Positions 36,713-46,600 of a stretch of 64,000 nucleotides of DNA are shown piece by piece (within the stretch, counting starts at the first letter, position 1; each line of letters starts with the position of its first letter). The stretch spans positions 36,523-100,522 of the forward strand of contig JBDUCU010000001.1 in the NCBI GenBank assembly GCA_040003315.1, in the 5' to 3' direction. Both the position numbers and the translations under genes were made by a program. Under the pieces are notes generated by a model that saw only the letters and a program-made list of their open reading frames with translations, had not been told where the DNA came from and ran no database searches. This DNA is from JACCZX01 sp040003315 (GTDB lineage: Bacteria > Pseudomonadota > Gammaproteobacteria > Burkholderiales > Burkholderiaceae_F).

Positions 36713-36770
36713 TGTTGCTCCACGCGCGAGTGCGCTCAGTTCGCATGCTAACAAGGCACCTCATTCGGCC

Positions 36771-37592
36771 ATGGCAACCTACGTAATCGGCGACCTGCAG
36801 GCGTGCCTGTCGAGTTTCAAACACCTTAGCGCGCGGCTGCCGGCCGCGCATCGGTTTATCTTCGTCGGCGACCTGGTCAATCGTGGCCCCGAATCGCTGG
36901 CCACGCTGCGTTACGTCAAGGCACGCGTCGAACATCGGCAGGCGATTGCACTGCTCGGCAATCATGATCTGCATCTGCTGGCCGTCGCGGCCGGGGTGCG
37001 GCCTGTGAAGGCGGGGGACACTTTCCAGGATGTGCTCGCTGCCCCGGATCGTGACGAGTTGCTGGCCTGGGTGCGCACGTGTCCGCTGGCTCATTTCGAG
37101 GATGGCGTGCTCTTCGTGCACGCGGGTGTGGTGCCCGCGTGGACCGTGCAGCAGACGCTGTCGCTGGCCGGTGAGGTTCACAATTCGCTGGCGGCCGACG
37201 ACGACAACTCCTTCTTGCGTCAGATGTACGGCGACGAGCCGCGCCGCTGGAACGAGGAATTAAGCGGCAACGACCGATTGCGCTGCGTCGTCAACGCGCT
37301 GACGCGGCTGCGTGTACTGACCGCCGACGGCAGCATGAATCTGAAGCACAAAGACAAAGCGAGCAAGGCGGCGCCCGAGGAGATGCCATGGTTCGATCAC
37401 CCGCAGCGCGCCACTCGTGATACGCCGGTCATCTTCGGACATTGGTCAGCCGAAGGACTGGTTGCGCGGTCGAATGTGATCGGCCTCGACACCGGCTGCG
37501 TGTGGGGCGGCAAGCTCACCGCGCTGAGGCTTTCGGATCGCGCGCTGTTTCAGCGCGATTGCCCGCAGGAACAAGCTCAAGAGGAGGAGTGA
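36771..37592 (+). CDS. apaH: Symmetrical bis(5'-nucleosyl)-tetraphosphatase
   Basis: A 273-residue metallophosphatase. It has TYVIGDLQACLSSF (GD-x-x variant), FVGDLVNRGPESL, LLGNHDLHLLAV, FVHAGVVPAW and IFGHWSAEGL, all metal-site motifs of the ApaH family. It hydrolyses Ap4A to two ADP and influences stress physiology. The ATG at the start of MATYVIGDL is clear; upstream frame lies in the galU start region. Its last 16 bases overlap, tail to tail, the end of the convergent acyltransferase gene. Confidence 0.93.
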   Translation: MATYVIGDLQACLSSFKHLSARLPAAHRFIFVGDLVNRGPESLATLRYVKARVEHRQAIALLGNHDLHLLAVAAGVRPVKAGDTFQDVLAAPDRDELLAWVRTCPLAHFEDGVLFVHAGVVPAWTVQQTLSLAGEVHNSLAADDDNSFLRQMYGDEPRRWNEELSGNDRLRCVVNALTRLRVLTADGSMNLKHKDKASKAAPEEMPWFDHPQRATRDTPVIFGHWSAEGLVARSNVIGLDTGCVWGGKLTALRLSDRALFQRDCPQEQAQEEE

Positions 37593-38374
37593 GGCGGCAT
37601 TGAAGAATGCAGGCCCAGATGCTGTGCAATGGCCGTACGAGCGGCACGTGCGATCGCGTGGCGGTCGGTCGCTTGCGATTGATCAACAGGCGGCAGCACC
37701 GCGACTTCGACGACCAGTTCCTTCGCGACCAGTACGCGTCCGAGCGACGTCAGCAGTCCCATATCACCAACAAACGCCGCGACTGGCGAGCGCTGGCCGC
37801 GTTCGGTATAGCGGACAGCGATGGGCCATATCGCAGCTCCGGCTTCGATCGCCGGAGCAATCAAGTTCGAATGAAACGGCAACAGCTGGCTGCCATCAGT
37901 GGTGGTGCCTTCGCCAAATACGACGATCGTTTCGCCCAGCCTCAGGTGCTCGCTGACCGCGTGATTGATCGCGGCTACTGCATGCCTGCGTCCGCGCTCG
38001 ATGAACAACGTACCTGCGCGCGACACCAGCACGCCGAGCAGCGGCCACCGGCGGATTTCCGACTTCGCGACAAAGCGGCCTGGCATCACCGCGTTGATCG
38101 CGAAAATGTCGAGCCATGAAACATGATTGGCGAGTGCGAGCCGGCCAGCAGTGTGATGATCGATGCCGTCGCGCCGCACGCGTCCGGAAAGCATGACACC
38201 GGCCTCCACCACGCGCGCTCCGCACAGCATCACCAGGACGCGCGACCAGCGTTTGTTGATGCGGTTGCGAGCAAGCTGGCCCGCGAGCGGAAAAATGAAG
38301 AGGACGATCGCGACGCCGAGGATCACATGCGCCGAGAACACCACCGCCCGCAGCGGTGCCAACAGCCAACGCAT
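37577..38374 (-). CDS. 1-acyl-sn-glycerol-3-phosphate acyltransferase-like protein (PlsC family)
   Basis: A 265-residue protein with an N-terminal hydrophobic helix (about 15-33). Acyltransferase motif I is NHVSWLDIFA (H-x4-D), motif II includes FVAKSEIRRWPLLG and GTLFIERGRR, and motif III is VVFGEGTTTDG, where proline of the common PEGT is replaced by glycine. This fits a lysophospholipid or ornithine-lipid acyltransferase. Its ATG overlaps the end of the upstream dihydroorotase-like gene by one base, so it seems to be the tail of the pyr operon. The real acyl acceptor is unknown. Confidence 0.85.
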   Translation of the reverse strand: MRWLLAPLRAVVFSAHVILGVAIVLFIFPLAGQLARNRINKRWSRVLVMLCGARVVEAGVMLSGRVRRDGIDHHTAGRLALANHVSWLDIFAINAVMPGRFVAKSEIRRWPLLGVLVSRAGTLFIERGRRHAVAAINHAVSEHLRLGETIVVFGEGTTTDGSQLLPFHSNLIAPAIEAGAAIWPIAVRYTERGQRSPVAAFVGDMGLLTSLGRVLVAKELVVEVAVLPPVDQSQATDRHAIARAARTAIAQHLGLHSSMPPHSSS

Positions 38375-39657
38375 CAGCGGCCGGGTGCCTCGTAACGGAT
38401 TTCGCCGCCCACCAGCGTGACCTGCACGCGACCTTGCAATTCGTAGCCGGCAAACGGGGTGTTCTTGCCGGCGCTGGTCAATGTTTCGCGACCGACAACC
38501 CAGCTCGCGGATGGATCAAAAATGATCAGATCGGCTTTTGCGCCCGCTGCCAGCCGTCCTTTGCTGGATCCCTTGCTCAGAACGTCGGCCGCGTTGCTGG
38601 TGACTTTGCCCAGCGCTTGCGCGAGCGACACGCCGTTTTCGGTGGCCCACTTGAGGGTCAGCGAAAGCAGCGTCTCAAGGGCGCTGGCGCCCGGTTCGGC
38701 CTCGCCGAACGGCAGCAGCTTGTCATCCTCACCGATCGGCGCGTGATCGGAACAAATGGCGTCGATGGTGCCGTCGGCCAGGCCGGCGACGATTGCATCG
38801 CGATCGCGCACTCCGCGCAACGGCGGATCGAGTCGAAAATTCGGATCGAAGTAACCGATATCGACATCGACCAGATGCACATGATGGACCCCCACGTCGG
38901 CGGTCACGGGCAGTCCTTCCCGCTTGGCCTGCCGCACCAGCTCGATTCCTTCGCGCGACGACAGCCTGCAGATGTGAATTTGCGCGCCGGTGGCTCGCTG
39001 CAACTCGAAGATCGTGTGCAGGGCGACGGTCTCGGCCACCACCGGCACTGCCGGTAAACCGAGCCGCGTTGCAACCGCACCCGCGCCGGCGACGCCCGGG
39101 CCAGCGAGCGTGTCTTCGACAGGTCGCAGCCAGACGTGCAGCTCGAAGGTTTTCGCATAACGCATCGCCTGCAACAACACCGAATTGTCATTCGGCAGGC
39201 TGCGCGTCTGCATGAAGGCCACGCACCCTGCTTCGGCGAGTGTCTTCAGCGCGGCCAGCGCCTCGCCCTTCAGAGCGGCCGTCAGCGCTCCAAGCGGGTA
39301 CGTCCGCGCGCCCGCCGACTCGCGCGAACGCTGTCGCAACATGCGAACCAACCCGGGCTCATCAAGCGGCGGATCAGTGTCAGGCGGGCACACCACACTG
39401 GTCACCCCGCCGGCCAGTGCCGCCTTCATCTCGATCTTCAGTGCGCCTTCACGGCCGGGCTCGCGCAGTCGTGCGCAGAGATCAACTAGACCCGGTGCAA
39501 TCACACGGCCCGATGCATCCAGCGTCTTGTCCGCGCGAAAACCGTCGGGTGCAGCACCGATTGCTGCGATCCGTCCGTTGCCGATGTAGACGCCTGTGAC
39601 CTGCTCGAAGCCCGACGCCGGGTCGATTACACGTCCATTGACGATCGCGATATTCAT
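38374..39657 (-). CDS. Dihydroorotase-like protein lacking the metal-binding HxH (PyrC-prime/PyrX type)
   Basis: A 427-residue amidohydrolase of the class I dihydroorotase group. The usual metal motif DxHxHxREP reads DLCARLREP at residues 59-67: both histidines are replaced (C61, R63). Other family parts remain, such as AALAGGVTSVVCPPDT, IHICRLSSREGIEL, CSDHAPIGEDDKLLPFGEAE and GAKADLIIFDP. In Pseudomonas and relatives, an inactive PyrC homologue is encoded next to pyrB and is required as a structural partner of aspartate transcarbamoylase. The same is very likely here, as the start overlaps the pyrB stop (ATGA). A functional dihydroorotase should be elsewhere. Confidence 0.9.
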   Translation of the reverse strand: MNIAIVNGRVIDPASGFEQVTGVYIGNGRIAAIGAAPDGFRADKTLDASGRVIAPGLVDLCARLREPGREGALKIEMKAALAGGVTSVVCPPDTDPPLDEPGLVRMLRQRSRESAGARTYPLGALTAALKGEALAALKTLAEAGCVAFMQTRSLPNDNSVLLQAMRYAKTFELHVWLRPVEDTLAGPGVAGAGAVATRLGLPAVPVVAETVALHTIFELQRATGAQIHICRLSSREGIELVRQAKREGLPVTADVGVHHVHLVDVDIGYFDPNFRLDPPLRGVRDRDAIVAGLADGTIDAICSDHAPIGEDDKLLPFGEAEPGASALETLLSLTLKWATENGVSLAQALGKVTSNAADVLSKGSSKGRLAAGAKADLIIFDPSASWVVGRETLTSAGKNTPFAGYELQGRVQVTLVGGEIRYEAPGR

Positions 39658-40637
39658 TGAATGCTGGCCGACGAAGCCACGATCGACAACACCGCCATCC
39701 GCACGGCGATCCCAAAGGTCACCTGCGTCAGGATCACACTTGCCGCTCCATCGGCCACGTGCGAATCGATCTCGACGCCGCGATTCATCGGCCCCGGGTG
39801 CATCACGATGGCATCGGGTTTGGCCAACGCCAACCGCTTTGCGGTGAGCCCGTATTGAGCGAAGTACTCCGCAGCTGACGGCAGCAGCGTGCCCCGCATC
39901 CGCTCGCTCTGCAGTCGCAACATGATGATGACGTCGGCGTCGCGTACTCCTTCATCGAGCCGGGTGCACACGCGCACTCCCATCTGCTCGAGCCCCGCAG
40001 GCAGCAAGGTCCATGGGCCAACCGCTCGCACCTCGGGTACACCGAGTGTGGTCAGCGCATGAATATCTGAGCGCGCGACCCGGGAATGCAGAATGTCGCC
40101 AACGATCGCCACCGTCAGTCTGCTGAAATCCTTCTTGTAATGGCGAATCGTGTACGCATCGAGCAGGCCCTGCGTCGGATGTGCATGCTGTCCGTCGCCG
40201 GCGTTGATGACGTGGATATGCGGTGCGTGCGCGCTGGTGTGACGCGCGATCAGATACGGCGCACCGCTGGTCGCGTGGCGCACGACGAACGTATCGGCCT
40301 GCATCGCCGTCAGGTTGTTAATCGTATCCAGTAGGGACTCGCCCTTGGCGGCGCTCGAGCGCACGATGTCGAGATTGAAAACGTCCGCCGACAACCGCCG
40401 CGCCGCAATCTCGAAGGTGGTCCGCGTACGCGTGCTGTTTTCGAAAAACAGATTGAAGACGCTCTTACCGCGCAGCAGCGGCACGTTCTTGACCTCGCGC
40501 TCGGCCACGTTGATGAAGCTGTCGGCTGTAGACAGGATGCGTTCGATCACGCTGCGTGGCAGACCGTCGATCGACAGCAGATGATGCAGCCCGCCGTCCT
40601 TGTTGAGCTGCGGATTTCCGCTTTGACTAATCGTCAC
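39654..40637 (-). CDS. pyrB: Aspartate carbamoyltransferase catalytic chain
   Basis: A 327-residue enzyme of pyrimidine synthesis. FFENSTRTRTTFEIAARRL is the carbamoyl-phosphate site, followed by NAGDGQHAHPTQGLLDAYTI, then MLRLQSERMRG and VMHPGPMNRGVEI, all diagnostic for ATCase. The N-terminal extension of about 25 residues is in keeping with the class that associates with the dihydroorotase-like subunit. It overlaps the pyrR end by 11 bases and the dihydroorotase-like start by four. PyrR encoded just upstream probably regulates the operon, though no attenuator hairpin was identified. Confidence 0.95.
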   Translation of the reverse strand: MTISQSGNPQLNKDGGLHHLLSIDGLPRSVIERILSTADSFINVAEREVKNVPLLRGKSVFNLFFENSTRTRTTFEIAARRLSADVFNLDIVRSSAAKGESLLDTINNLTAMQADTFVVRHATSGAPYLIARHTSAHAPHIHVINAGDGQHAHPTQGLLDAYTIRHYKKDFSRLTVAIVGDILHSRVARSDIHALTTLGVPEVRAVGPWTLLPAGLEQMGVRVCTRLDEGVRDADVIIMLRLQSERMRGTLLPSAAEYFAQYGLTAKRLALAKPDAIVMHPGPMNRGVEIDSHVADGAASVILTQVTFGIAVRMAVLSIVASSASIQ

Positions 40638-41133
40638 TGCGCGTTTCCATTGTCAGGTGCAGCCGATCATCATCATCCCGCGTGAGAACGACGCTGACGG
40701 CTGGCGGCAACTCGATCGTCGCGCCGACCAGCGTGGCCGCTACCGGCAGATCGCGCCCGCCGCGGTCGATCAGCACCGCGAGGTCGATCTTCGCCGGCCG
40801 CCCGTAATCGAAGAGCTCGTTCATCGCCGCTCGCACCGTACGCCCGGTATTAAGCACGTCGTCGACCAGCAGGATATGGCTGCCTGCAACGTCGAATGCG
40901 ATCTGCGAAGGTCGCACGGCGGCTTTCAGTCCCGATTGATCGAAATCGTCGCGATAGAACGAAACGTCGAGAATGCCGACCGGCGCGTCGATATGAAGAT
41001 CCCGCCTGAGTCGCTCCGCCAGCCACACGCCGCCGGTATGAACGCCCACCAGGTGCAGCGGCGTGTTTGCGTAATGCTCGCGCGCGCGTTGCGCGAGCTG
41101 CCGGTACACCGCTTCGGCGTCGAGCTCAAGCAT
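40627..41133 (-). CDS. pyrR: Bifunctional pyr operon regulator / uracil phosphoribosyltransferase
   Basis: A 168-residue type I phosphoribosyltransferase. ILLVDDVLNTGRTVRAAM is the PRPP loop, LHLVGVHTGGVWLAERL and DVSFYRDDF are the PyrR-specific neighbours, and AVLIDRGGRDLPVAA follows. PyrR converts uracil to UMP in many bacteria and in Gram-positives binds pyr mRNA. In betaproteobacteria it is a routine pyrB neighbour whose regulatory mode is less clear. The ATG beginning LELDAEAVYRQLA was chosen; it overlaps the ruvX end by eight bases. Confidence 0.92.
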   Translation of the reverse strand: MLELDAEAVYRQLAQRAREHYANTPLHLVGVHTGGVWLAERLRRDLHIDAPVGILDVSFYRDDFDQSGLKAAVRPSQIAFDVAGSHILLVDDVLNTGRTVRAAMNELFDYGRPAKIDLAVLIDRGGRDLPVAATLVGATIELPPAVSVVLTRDDDDRLHLTMETRSDD

Positions 41134-41512
41134 CGCTGCCGTCCAGCCACTGCTGGACGATGATCGCCGCAGCAGCCGCATCGACATCGTCGGCGCGCTC
41201 GGCGACCGCCGAGCTATATCGCTCGTCGATACGTGCCACCGGCAACCGGTAGCGGCCCTCGAGCTGGCGTGCGAAACGCTCGCAGCGTTCAGTCATCGCG
41301 TGCGACGCACCGTCTGGATGCCGCGGAACTCCCACCACGAGTTGTGAGGGTTCCCACTGCTGGATTACCGCCGTCAGTGCATTCCAGCGCGCGGTGCTGT
41401 CGAGTGCGTGGATCGTGCTCAGCGGTCGTGCTTCGCGCGTCAGGCTATTGCCAATCGCCACGCCGATCCGTCGCGCGCCGTAGTCAAACCCGAGCACGAT
41501 GCCCTGGGTCAT
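41126..41512 (-). CDS. ruvX: RuvX/YqgF family Holliday junction resolvase-like nuclease
   Basis: A 128-residue RNase H-like protein: IVLGFDYGARRIGVAIGN carries the first acidic residue, LVVGVPRHPDG the central loop, and ARIDERYSSAVAE the second catalytic cluster, as in YqgF. In E. coli the protein is essential and linked to 16S rRNA 5' maturation. The ATG used precedes TQGIVLGFDYG; a 26-residue longer frame overlaps the end of yqgE and lacks family support. It is embedded in the yqgE-ruvX-pyrR order typical of betaproteobacteria. Confidence 0.92.
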   Translation of the reverse strand: MTQGIVLGFDYGARRIGVAIGNSLTREARPLSTIHALDSTARWNALTAVIQQWEPSQLVVGVPRHPDGASHAMTERCERFARQLEGRYRLPVARIDERYSSAVAERADDVDAAAAAIIVQQWLDGSDA

Positions 41513-41573
41513 CGCGCGTGGCAAAGTAAAGAAGGGAGGAGTCCGGAAGCTGAAGGGTGCATGACCGTTCAGG

Positions 41574-42170
41574 TCACGCATGACCGGCATGCCCAGTCAG
41601 TTGGAGGCTGTCGACGCCGAGCAGTCGCAACGCCGCGTTGTACTTCTCTTCGGCCGGAACATCAAAGATGATTTGCGGCGCGGCGCTCACGGTGAGCCAT
41701 GCGTTCTGCGCTATTTCGCTTTCGAGCTGGCCCGCACCCCAGCCCGAATATCCAAGGGTCACCAGCACCTTGTCGGGGCCGCCTCCGCCTGCGATCGCCT
41801 CGAGGACGTCCTTGGATGTCGTCAGCGAAATCTCGTCAGAAATCGCCAGCGTCGAGCTGTACAGCGTCGGCTTGTCGGTTGAGCCCGCGCCGTGCAGCAC
41901 AAAACCGCGCTCGGTCTGGACCGGGCCGCCGAAGTACACGGGGTCGTCCTTGCGGGGCGCGATCTCGAGCTTCAAGTCGACCCGGTCGAACAGTTTTCCA
42001 AGTGTCAGGTCGGTCGGACGATTGATCACCAGGCCCAGTGCGCCGCGATCGCTGTGGTCGCAGACATATACGACCGAACGTTCAAAATTGGTATCCGCCA
42101 TTGCGGGCATGGCGATCAGGAACTGATGCTTCAGGTCCATCGGGCTATGGACCTTCGGTTCGCTCGGCAT
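41574..42170 (-). CDS. YqgE/AlgH family protein (UPF0301)
   Basis: A 198-residue protein with the conserved start of the family: DLKHQFLIAMPAMADTNFER, then VVYVCDHSDRGALGLVINRP, DPVYFGGPVQTERGFVLH, and VLVTLGYSGWGAGQLESEI. The biochemical function of the family is unknown. It is commonly placed ahead of ruvX, as here. It starts 42 bases from the divergent photolyase gene, so the short gap probably contains its promoter, but no convincing -35/-10 pair was found. An ATG ten codons downstream matches the E. coli start better. Confidence 0.92.
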   Translation of the reverse strand: MPSEPKVHSPMDLKHQFLIAMPAMADTNFERSVVYVCDHSDRGALGLVINRPTDLTLGKLFDRVDLKLEIAPRKDDPVYFGGPVQTERGFVLHGAGSTDKPTLYSSTLAISDEISLTTSKDVLEAIAGGGGPDKVLVTLGYSGWGAGQLESEIAQNAWLTVSAAPQIIFDVPAEEKYNAALRLLGVDSLQLTGHAGHA

Positions 42171-42212
42171 GAGGCGGGATTGTAGACTGCATCACGGCGT
42201 TTATGCGCAACG

Positions 42213-43658
42213 ATGCAATACGACTACGGGCTGGTATGGCTCCGGCGCGACCTACGACTCAGTGACAACGCAGCGCTCGCGACAGCGCTCGCGAGCTGCC
42301 GTCGCGTGGTCTGTGCATTCATATTCGACCGCGCAATCCTTGACCAGCTCAGTGCGGAACAGATCATCGCCGACCGGCGCGTGGAGTTCATTTATCGGTC
42401 GATCGTCGAACTGGGCGATTCGTTGCGGGCGTGTGGTTCTGCGCTGATCGTGCGGCATGCGAATGCAGCCGACCTAATTCCTCAGCTAGCCGCTGAACTG
42501 GGTGTCGATGCGGTGTTTGCGAATGCCGACTACGAGCCCGACGCGGTGCGGCGTGATGAAAGCGTCCAGCGCAGCTTGCAGCGCACGGGCCGGCCGTTGC
42601 TTCTATCCAAGGATCATGTGATTTTTGAGAAGAGCGAAATCCTTTCCGGCGACGGCAGGCCGTTCAGCATTTTCACTGCTTACAAGAACCGCTGGCTGCA
42701 ACGCGTCAGCGCGGCAGACCTGGCAGAAGCCGACACCAGGATCCACGCCAATCGCTTGATCGCTGCGCCGGATCCGGGGCCGACGCCCACCCTCGCGCAG
42801 CTTGGCTTCGCGCCGACCAATCTTGACGACCTGCCGCTTCCCACCGGCGAAGCTGGCGCCGCGAGCATGTTCGAGGATTTCAAATCGCGCATCGATAACT
42901 ATGGAGCAGCGCGAAACTATCCGGCCATCCGCGGTCCATCGTACTTATCGGTGCATCTTCGCTTCGGCACGATTTCGACGCGATCGCTCGCTCGGCTCGC
43001 CTGGCAGCGACCGCGCGCTGGAGGCGCGCAAACGTGGCTCACCGAGCTGATCTGGCGCGATTTTTACCAGATGATTTTGTGGCAACACCCGCATGTGGTC
43101 GACCACGCCTACCGCCCAGAGTATGACGCCATCGAGTGGGAAACCGGTCCCGAAGCCGATCGCCTGTTCGACGCGTGGTGCCAAGGCCGAACCGGCTATC
43201 CGTTGATCGACGCGGCCATGGCCCAGATCAATCGCAGCGGTTACATGCACAACCGGTTGAGGATGGTGACTGCGAGCTTTTTGACCAAAGACCTCGGCAT
43301 CGACTGGCGTCGAGGCGAGCGCTACTTCGCGCGCCAACTTAACGACTACGATCTCGCGGCCAATAACGGCGGCTGGCAGTGGGCCGCATCAACCGGCAGC
43401 GATGCGCAGCCTTATTTCCGAATCTTCAATCCGATCACCCAGTCGGAGAAGTTCGACGCCCACGGCGACTTCATACGTCTGTACCTGCCGCAGCTTGCGC
43501 AATTCAGCGCGGACGAGATTCACGCGCCGTGGAGGGTTTCACCCGCGCGCCAAAAGGCCGTGGGCTGCATCATCGGTCGCGACTATCCGCAACCGATCGT
43601 CGATCACGTCGAAGCCAGAAAGCGGACGCTTGCACGCTTCGCGGTGGTGAAGCGTTAA
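42213..43658 (+). CDS. phrB: Deoxyribodipyrimidine photo-lyase
   Basis: A 481-residue class I photolyase. LVWLRRDLRLSDNAALATAL opens the antenna domain. The FAD domain shows LRFGTISTRSLARLAW, TELIWRDFYQMILWQHPH, GYPLIDAAMAQINRSGYMHN, LRMVTASFLTKDLGIDWRRG and DYDLAANNGGWQWAASTG, with the electron-transfer tryptophans present. It repairs cyclobutane pyrimidine dimers using blue light. Length and motifs are complete. It is a monocistronic gene converging on chpA with about 17 bases between; no terminator hairpin was seen there. Confidence 0.95.
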   Translation: MQYDYGLVWLRRDLRLSDNAALATALASCRRVVCAFIFDRAILDQLSAEQIIADRRVEFIYRSIVELGDSLRACGSALIVRHANAADLIPQLAAELGVDAVFANADYEPDAVRRDESVQRSLQRTGRPLLLSKDHVIFEKSEILSGDGRPFSIFTAYKNRWLQRVSAADLAEADTRIHANRLIAAPDPGPTPTLAQLGFAPTNLDDLPLPTGEAGAASMFEDFKSRIDNYGAARNYPAIRGPSYLSVHLRFGTISTRSLARLAWQRPRAGGAQTWLTELIWRDFYQMILWQHPHVVDHAYRPEYDAIEWETGPEADRLFDAWCQGRTGYPLIDAAMAQINRSGYMHNRLRMVTASFLTKDLGIDWRRGERYFARQLNDYDLAANNGGWQWAASTGSDAQPYFRIFNPITQSEKFDAHGDFIRLYLPQLAQFSADEIHAPWRVSPARQKAVGCIIGRDYPQPIVDHVEARKRTLARFAVVKR

Positions 43659-43675
43659 CGGCAGGTCGACGCCGA

Positions 43676-46600
43676 CTACGCCGTCACGCGCTCCGACAGA
43701 TACTGCTTGATCGACTTCAGCAACTCGTCCTCCTGGTACGGCTTGCCGAGGTACTCGTTGACGCCGAGCTCGAATGCCATCTTGCGGTGTTTTTCGGCCG
43801 TGCGCGACGTGATCATAATGATCGGAATGTCGGCTGTTTTCATGTTGCCGCGTACGTTGCGCGTCAGGTCATAGCCGTCCATCCGCGGCATCTCGATGTC
43901 GACCAGCATGATGTCGGGCTTGATCTCCTGCAGCTGCCGCAGCGCGTCGACACCGTCCTTCGCCAACAACACCGTGTAACCCTGGCGCTCGAGCAGACGC
44001 TGCGTGACGCGGCGAACCGTCAGCGAGTCGTCGACCACCATCACGGTCGGAACCGACGAGGTCGACAGCTCTGTAACGTGATCGATCCGCTTCTGCGCAG
44101 CCTTGGCCTCGTCGCGCGCATCGGGCGCTACGTCGAACACCGCGGGTGGCTCGGGCGCACGCGTGATCAGCTGCACCGGGTTGATGATCAGCACGATCTC
44201 ACCGTTACCGAGAATCGTGGCACCGAGAATGCCGGCCATGCGCGCAACCTGCACGCCCACGCTTTTGACCACCACTTCCTGATTGCTCGAGACTTCATCG
44301 ACTGCGATCGCAAGCCGGTCGTCGCCCGAGCGCAGCAATACGACCGGCGTCTGGCGTGCCAGATGCGGCGTCGTTTCCTCGCCTAGCAACTGGGTCAGTG
44401 GTCGCAGCACGACAGCGCCGACCGGCGGAATCTCAATCAGCCCGTCTGTCAGTGCCGCGAGCAAAACTGCCGGACGATAGCGACGCACCTGCTCGACCAT
44501 GCCCGCGGGGATCGCGTAACGCCGTCCAGCAATGCCGACTAGCACCACCTGCGCAATTGCCAGCGTCATCGGCAGATACAGCGTGAAGCGTGTGCCGCGT
44601 CCGCTTTCGCTCGATATCGAAATGCGTCCACCGAACGAAGCCAGCTCGGCGCGCACCACGTCCATTCCGACGCCTCGGCCCGCAAGCTCGGTGACTTCGG
44701 TTGCGGTGGTAAATCCGGGTTGAAAAATGAGCTCCATCAGCTCGCGATCGCCGAGCACCTGGTCGGGCGTGACGAGCTGGCGCTCGATGGCCCTGGCCTG
44801 AATGCGCTTGAGATTCAAGCCTGCACCATCGTCGTTGATGACAACGATGATCTCGTTGCCTTCCTGCCGCACATCGAGCATCAATTCGCCGGTCTCGGGC
44901 TTGCCCGCGGCGCGTCGGTCGGCGGGACCTTCGAGGCCATGCACGATCGCGTTGCGGATCAGATGCTCAAACGGGCCGGCCATTTTTTCAAGCACGCCGC
45001 GGTCGAGCTCGGTGGCCGCGCCGCGGATATCGAGGTTGACGCGCTTGTCGAGTTCCTTCGCAGCCTGCCGTGCCACACGATACAAACGCTCAGACACGTT
45101 GGAAAACGGCACCAGCCGCACGCGCATCAGTTGCTGCTGCAGGTCGCGCGTCAGTCGGGACTGAGACGTCAGGTCGGTATCCGCGCTCTGCAGCCCCTTG
45201 AGCATGTTGCTCTGGACCATCGCCACGTCCTCGACCGATTCGGCCAGCATGCGTGTCAATTCCTGCAGCCTTGTATAGCGGTCGAACTCGAGCGGATCGA
45301 AATCGGCCGACTCGCGCGACAGCTTGTCGCCCCGTGCCTGGATCTGTGCATCAGCTTGAATCTCGACTTCACGTAGCTGCGCGCGCAGGCGCGAGATGTT
45401 CTCGGTCAGATCCACGAGCGAACCCTTGATCGTACCGACCTCGTTCTCAAGCTTCGAGCGCGCGATCGATACTTCACCAGCCTGGTCGACCAGCTTGTCG
45501 AGAACGTCTGCACGTACACGGATGAAGGTTGCAGCGGGCTGAGCGCCCGGAGTTGCCGCGGTCAACGTGGCACTGAGTTCGCCCGGCGAGGCCAGCGAGG
45601 CCGCCGACAGCGGAACCACATTCGCGATGGGGCGCGAATCGACACGCTGATCGGGCTTGCCGTCGGCTCGCTTGGCAGCGATATCGATCACCGGTGCACG
45701 CGAAGGTTCGCCTGCTGATTGAACCTCCGATGGAGCAACGCTGGACGCGGCCGGATTCTGCAGTTCGTCGTACAGCGCCATCGCATGGTCGTACTGCGTA
45801 TGCAGGTCATCGATGATGGCGGGCGGAATGTCGGAGAGTTGCATCGCGGCTTCCATCCGGGTCTCCATCTCGTGGACTGCTTCCCCGAGACGCATTGCAC
45901 CCGCCATCCGCGCGCTGCCCTTGACGGTGTGCAGCTTGCGCATCAGGTCGCGCGCCAGCTCGGCATCGTTCGTATTGCTCGCCAGTCCGCGCAAGTTGGT
46001 TGCAACCGACGGCAACAGCTCAGCGGCCTCAGTCAGAAAAACTTCGAGCAAATCGGCGTCGAGCTCGTCACGCAGGCGCGATGCTGAGGGCTGTTCGCCA
46101 TCCGATGTGGTATCGCTCCGATCGTCTGCCGCCTCTTCCGCTTCTTCTTGCCGCGGCGGTGCCTCCCTCGACTCCGCCGCATCGTCGACAGGCTCAGCCA
46201 CCACTTCTTCATCCGCCAGCGGTTCGGCCGCGTCGACATCGGCAAGTTCGAGATCGCTGAACGACAGATCGGGTGTCGCTACATCGGCCGCCGAAACGTC
46301 GGTGACTTCGATCTCGAGATCCGCATCCGCATCGGCACTGCCGTGGATTGGATCGGCTGCCACCAGATGCAGCGATGAGCTCGGGTGCATGTCGTTATGC
46401 AGCGAGCTGTGCGCGCGGACAACCGATACCAGGTCGTGCAGTGCCCCGGCTTCCAGCGGCGCTTCATCAGGATAGATTCCCGCTGCAAACTGATGCAGCA
46501 TGCCGCGCACCCGATCGGTCACTCGTTCGAGCGTGTCGAATTGCGCAGGCGTCAACGCCAGATGCCGCGTGCCGTGCACCGTCAGCGTCCGCATCAAGTC

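Noticed and set aside
35540..36751. Open frame of about 403 codons overlapping wecA and antisense to galU
   Set aside because: Both overlapped genes are well-supported; the composition of this frame is a shadow of them.
37577..37592. Tail-to-tail overlap of apaH and the acyltransferase as a sign of misannotation
   Set aside because: Both C-termini are ordinary in length; a 16-base convergent overlap is acceptable.
40627..41600. PyrR-dependent attenuator hairpins in the pyr operon
   Set aside because: Genes overlap from ruvX to pyrB, leaving no leader of suitable length.
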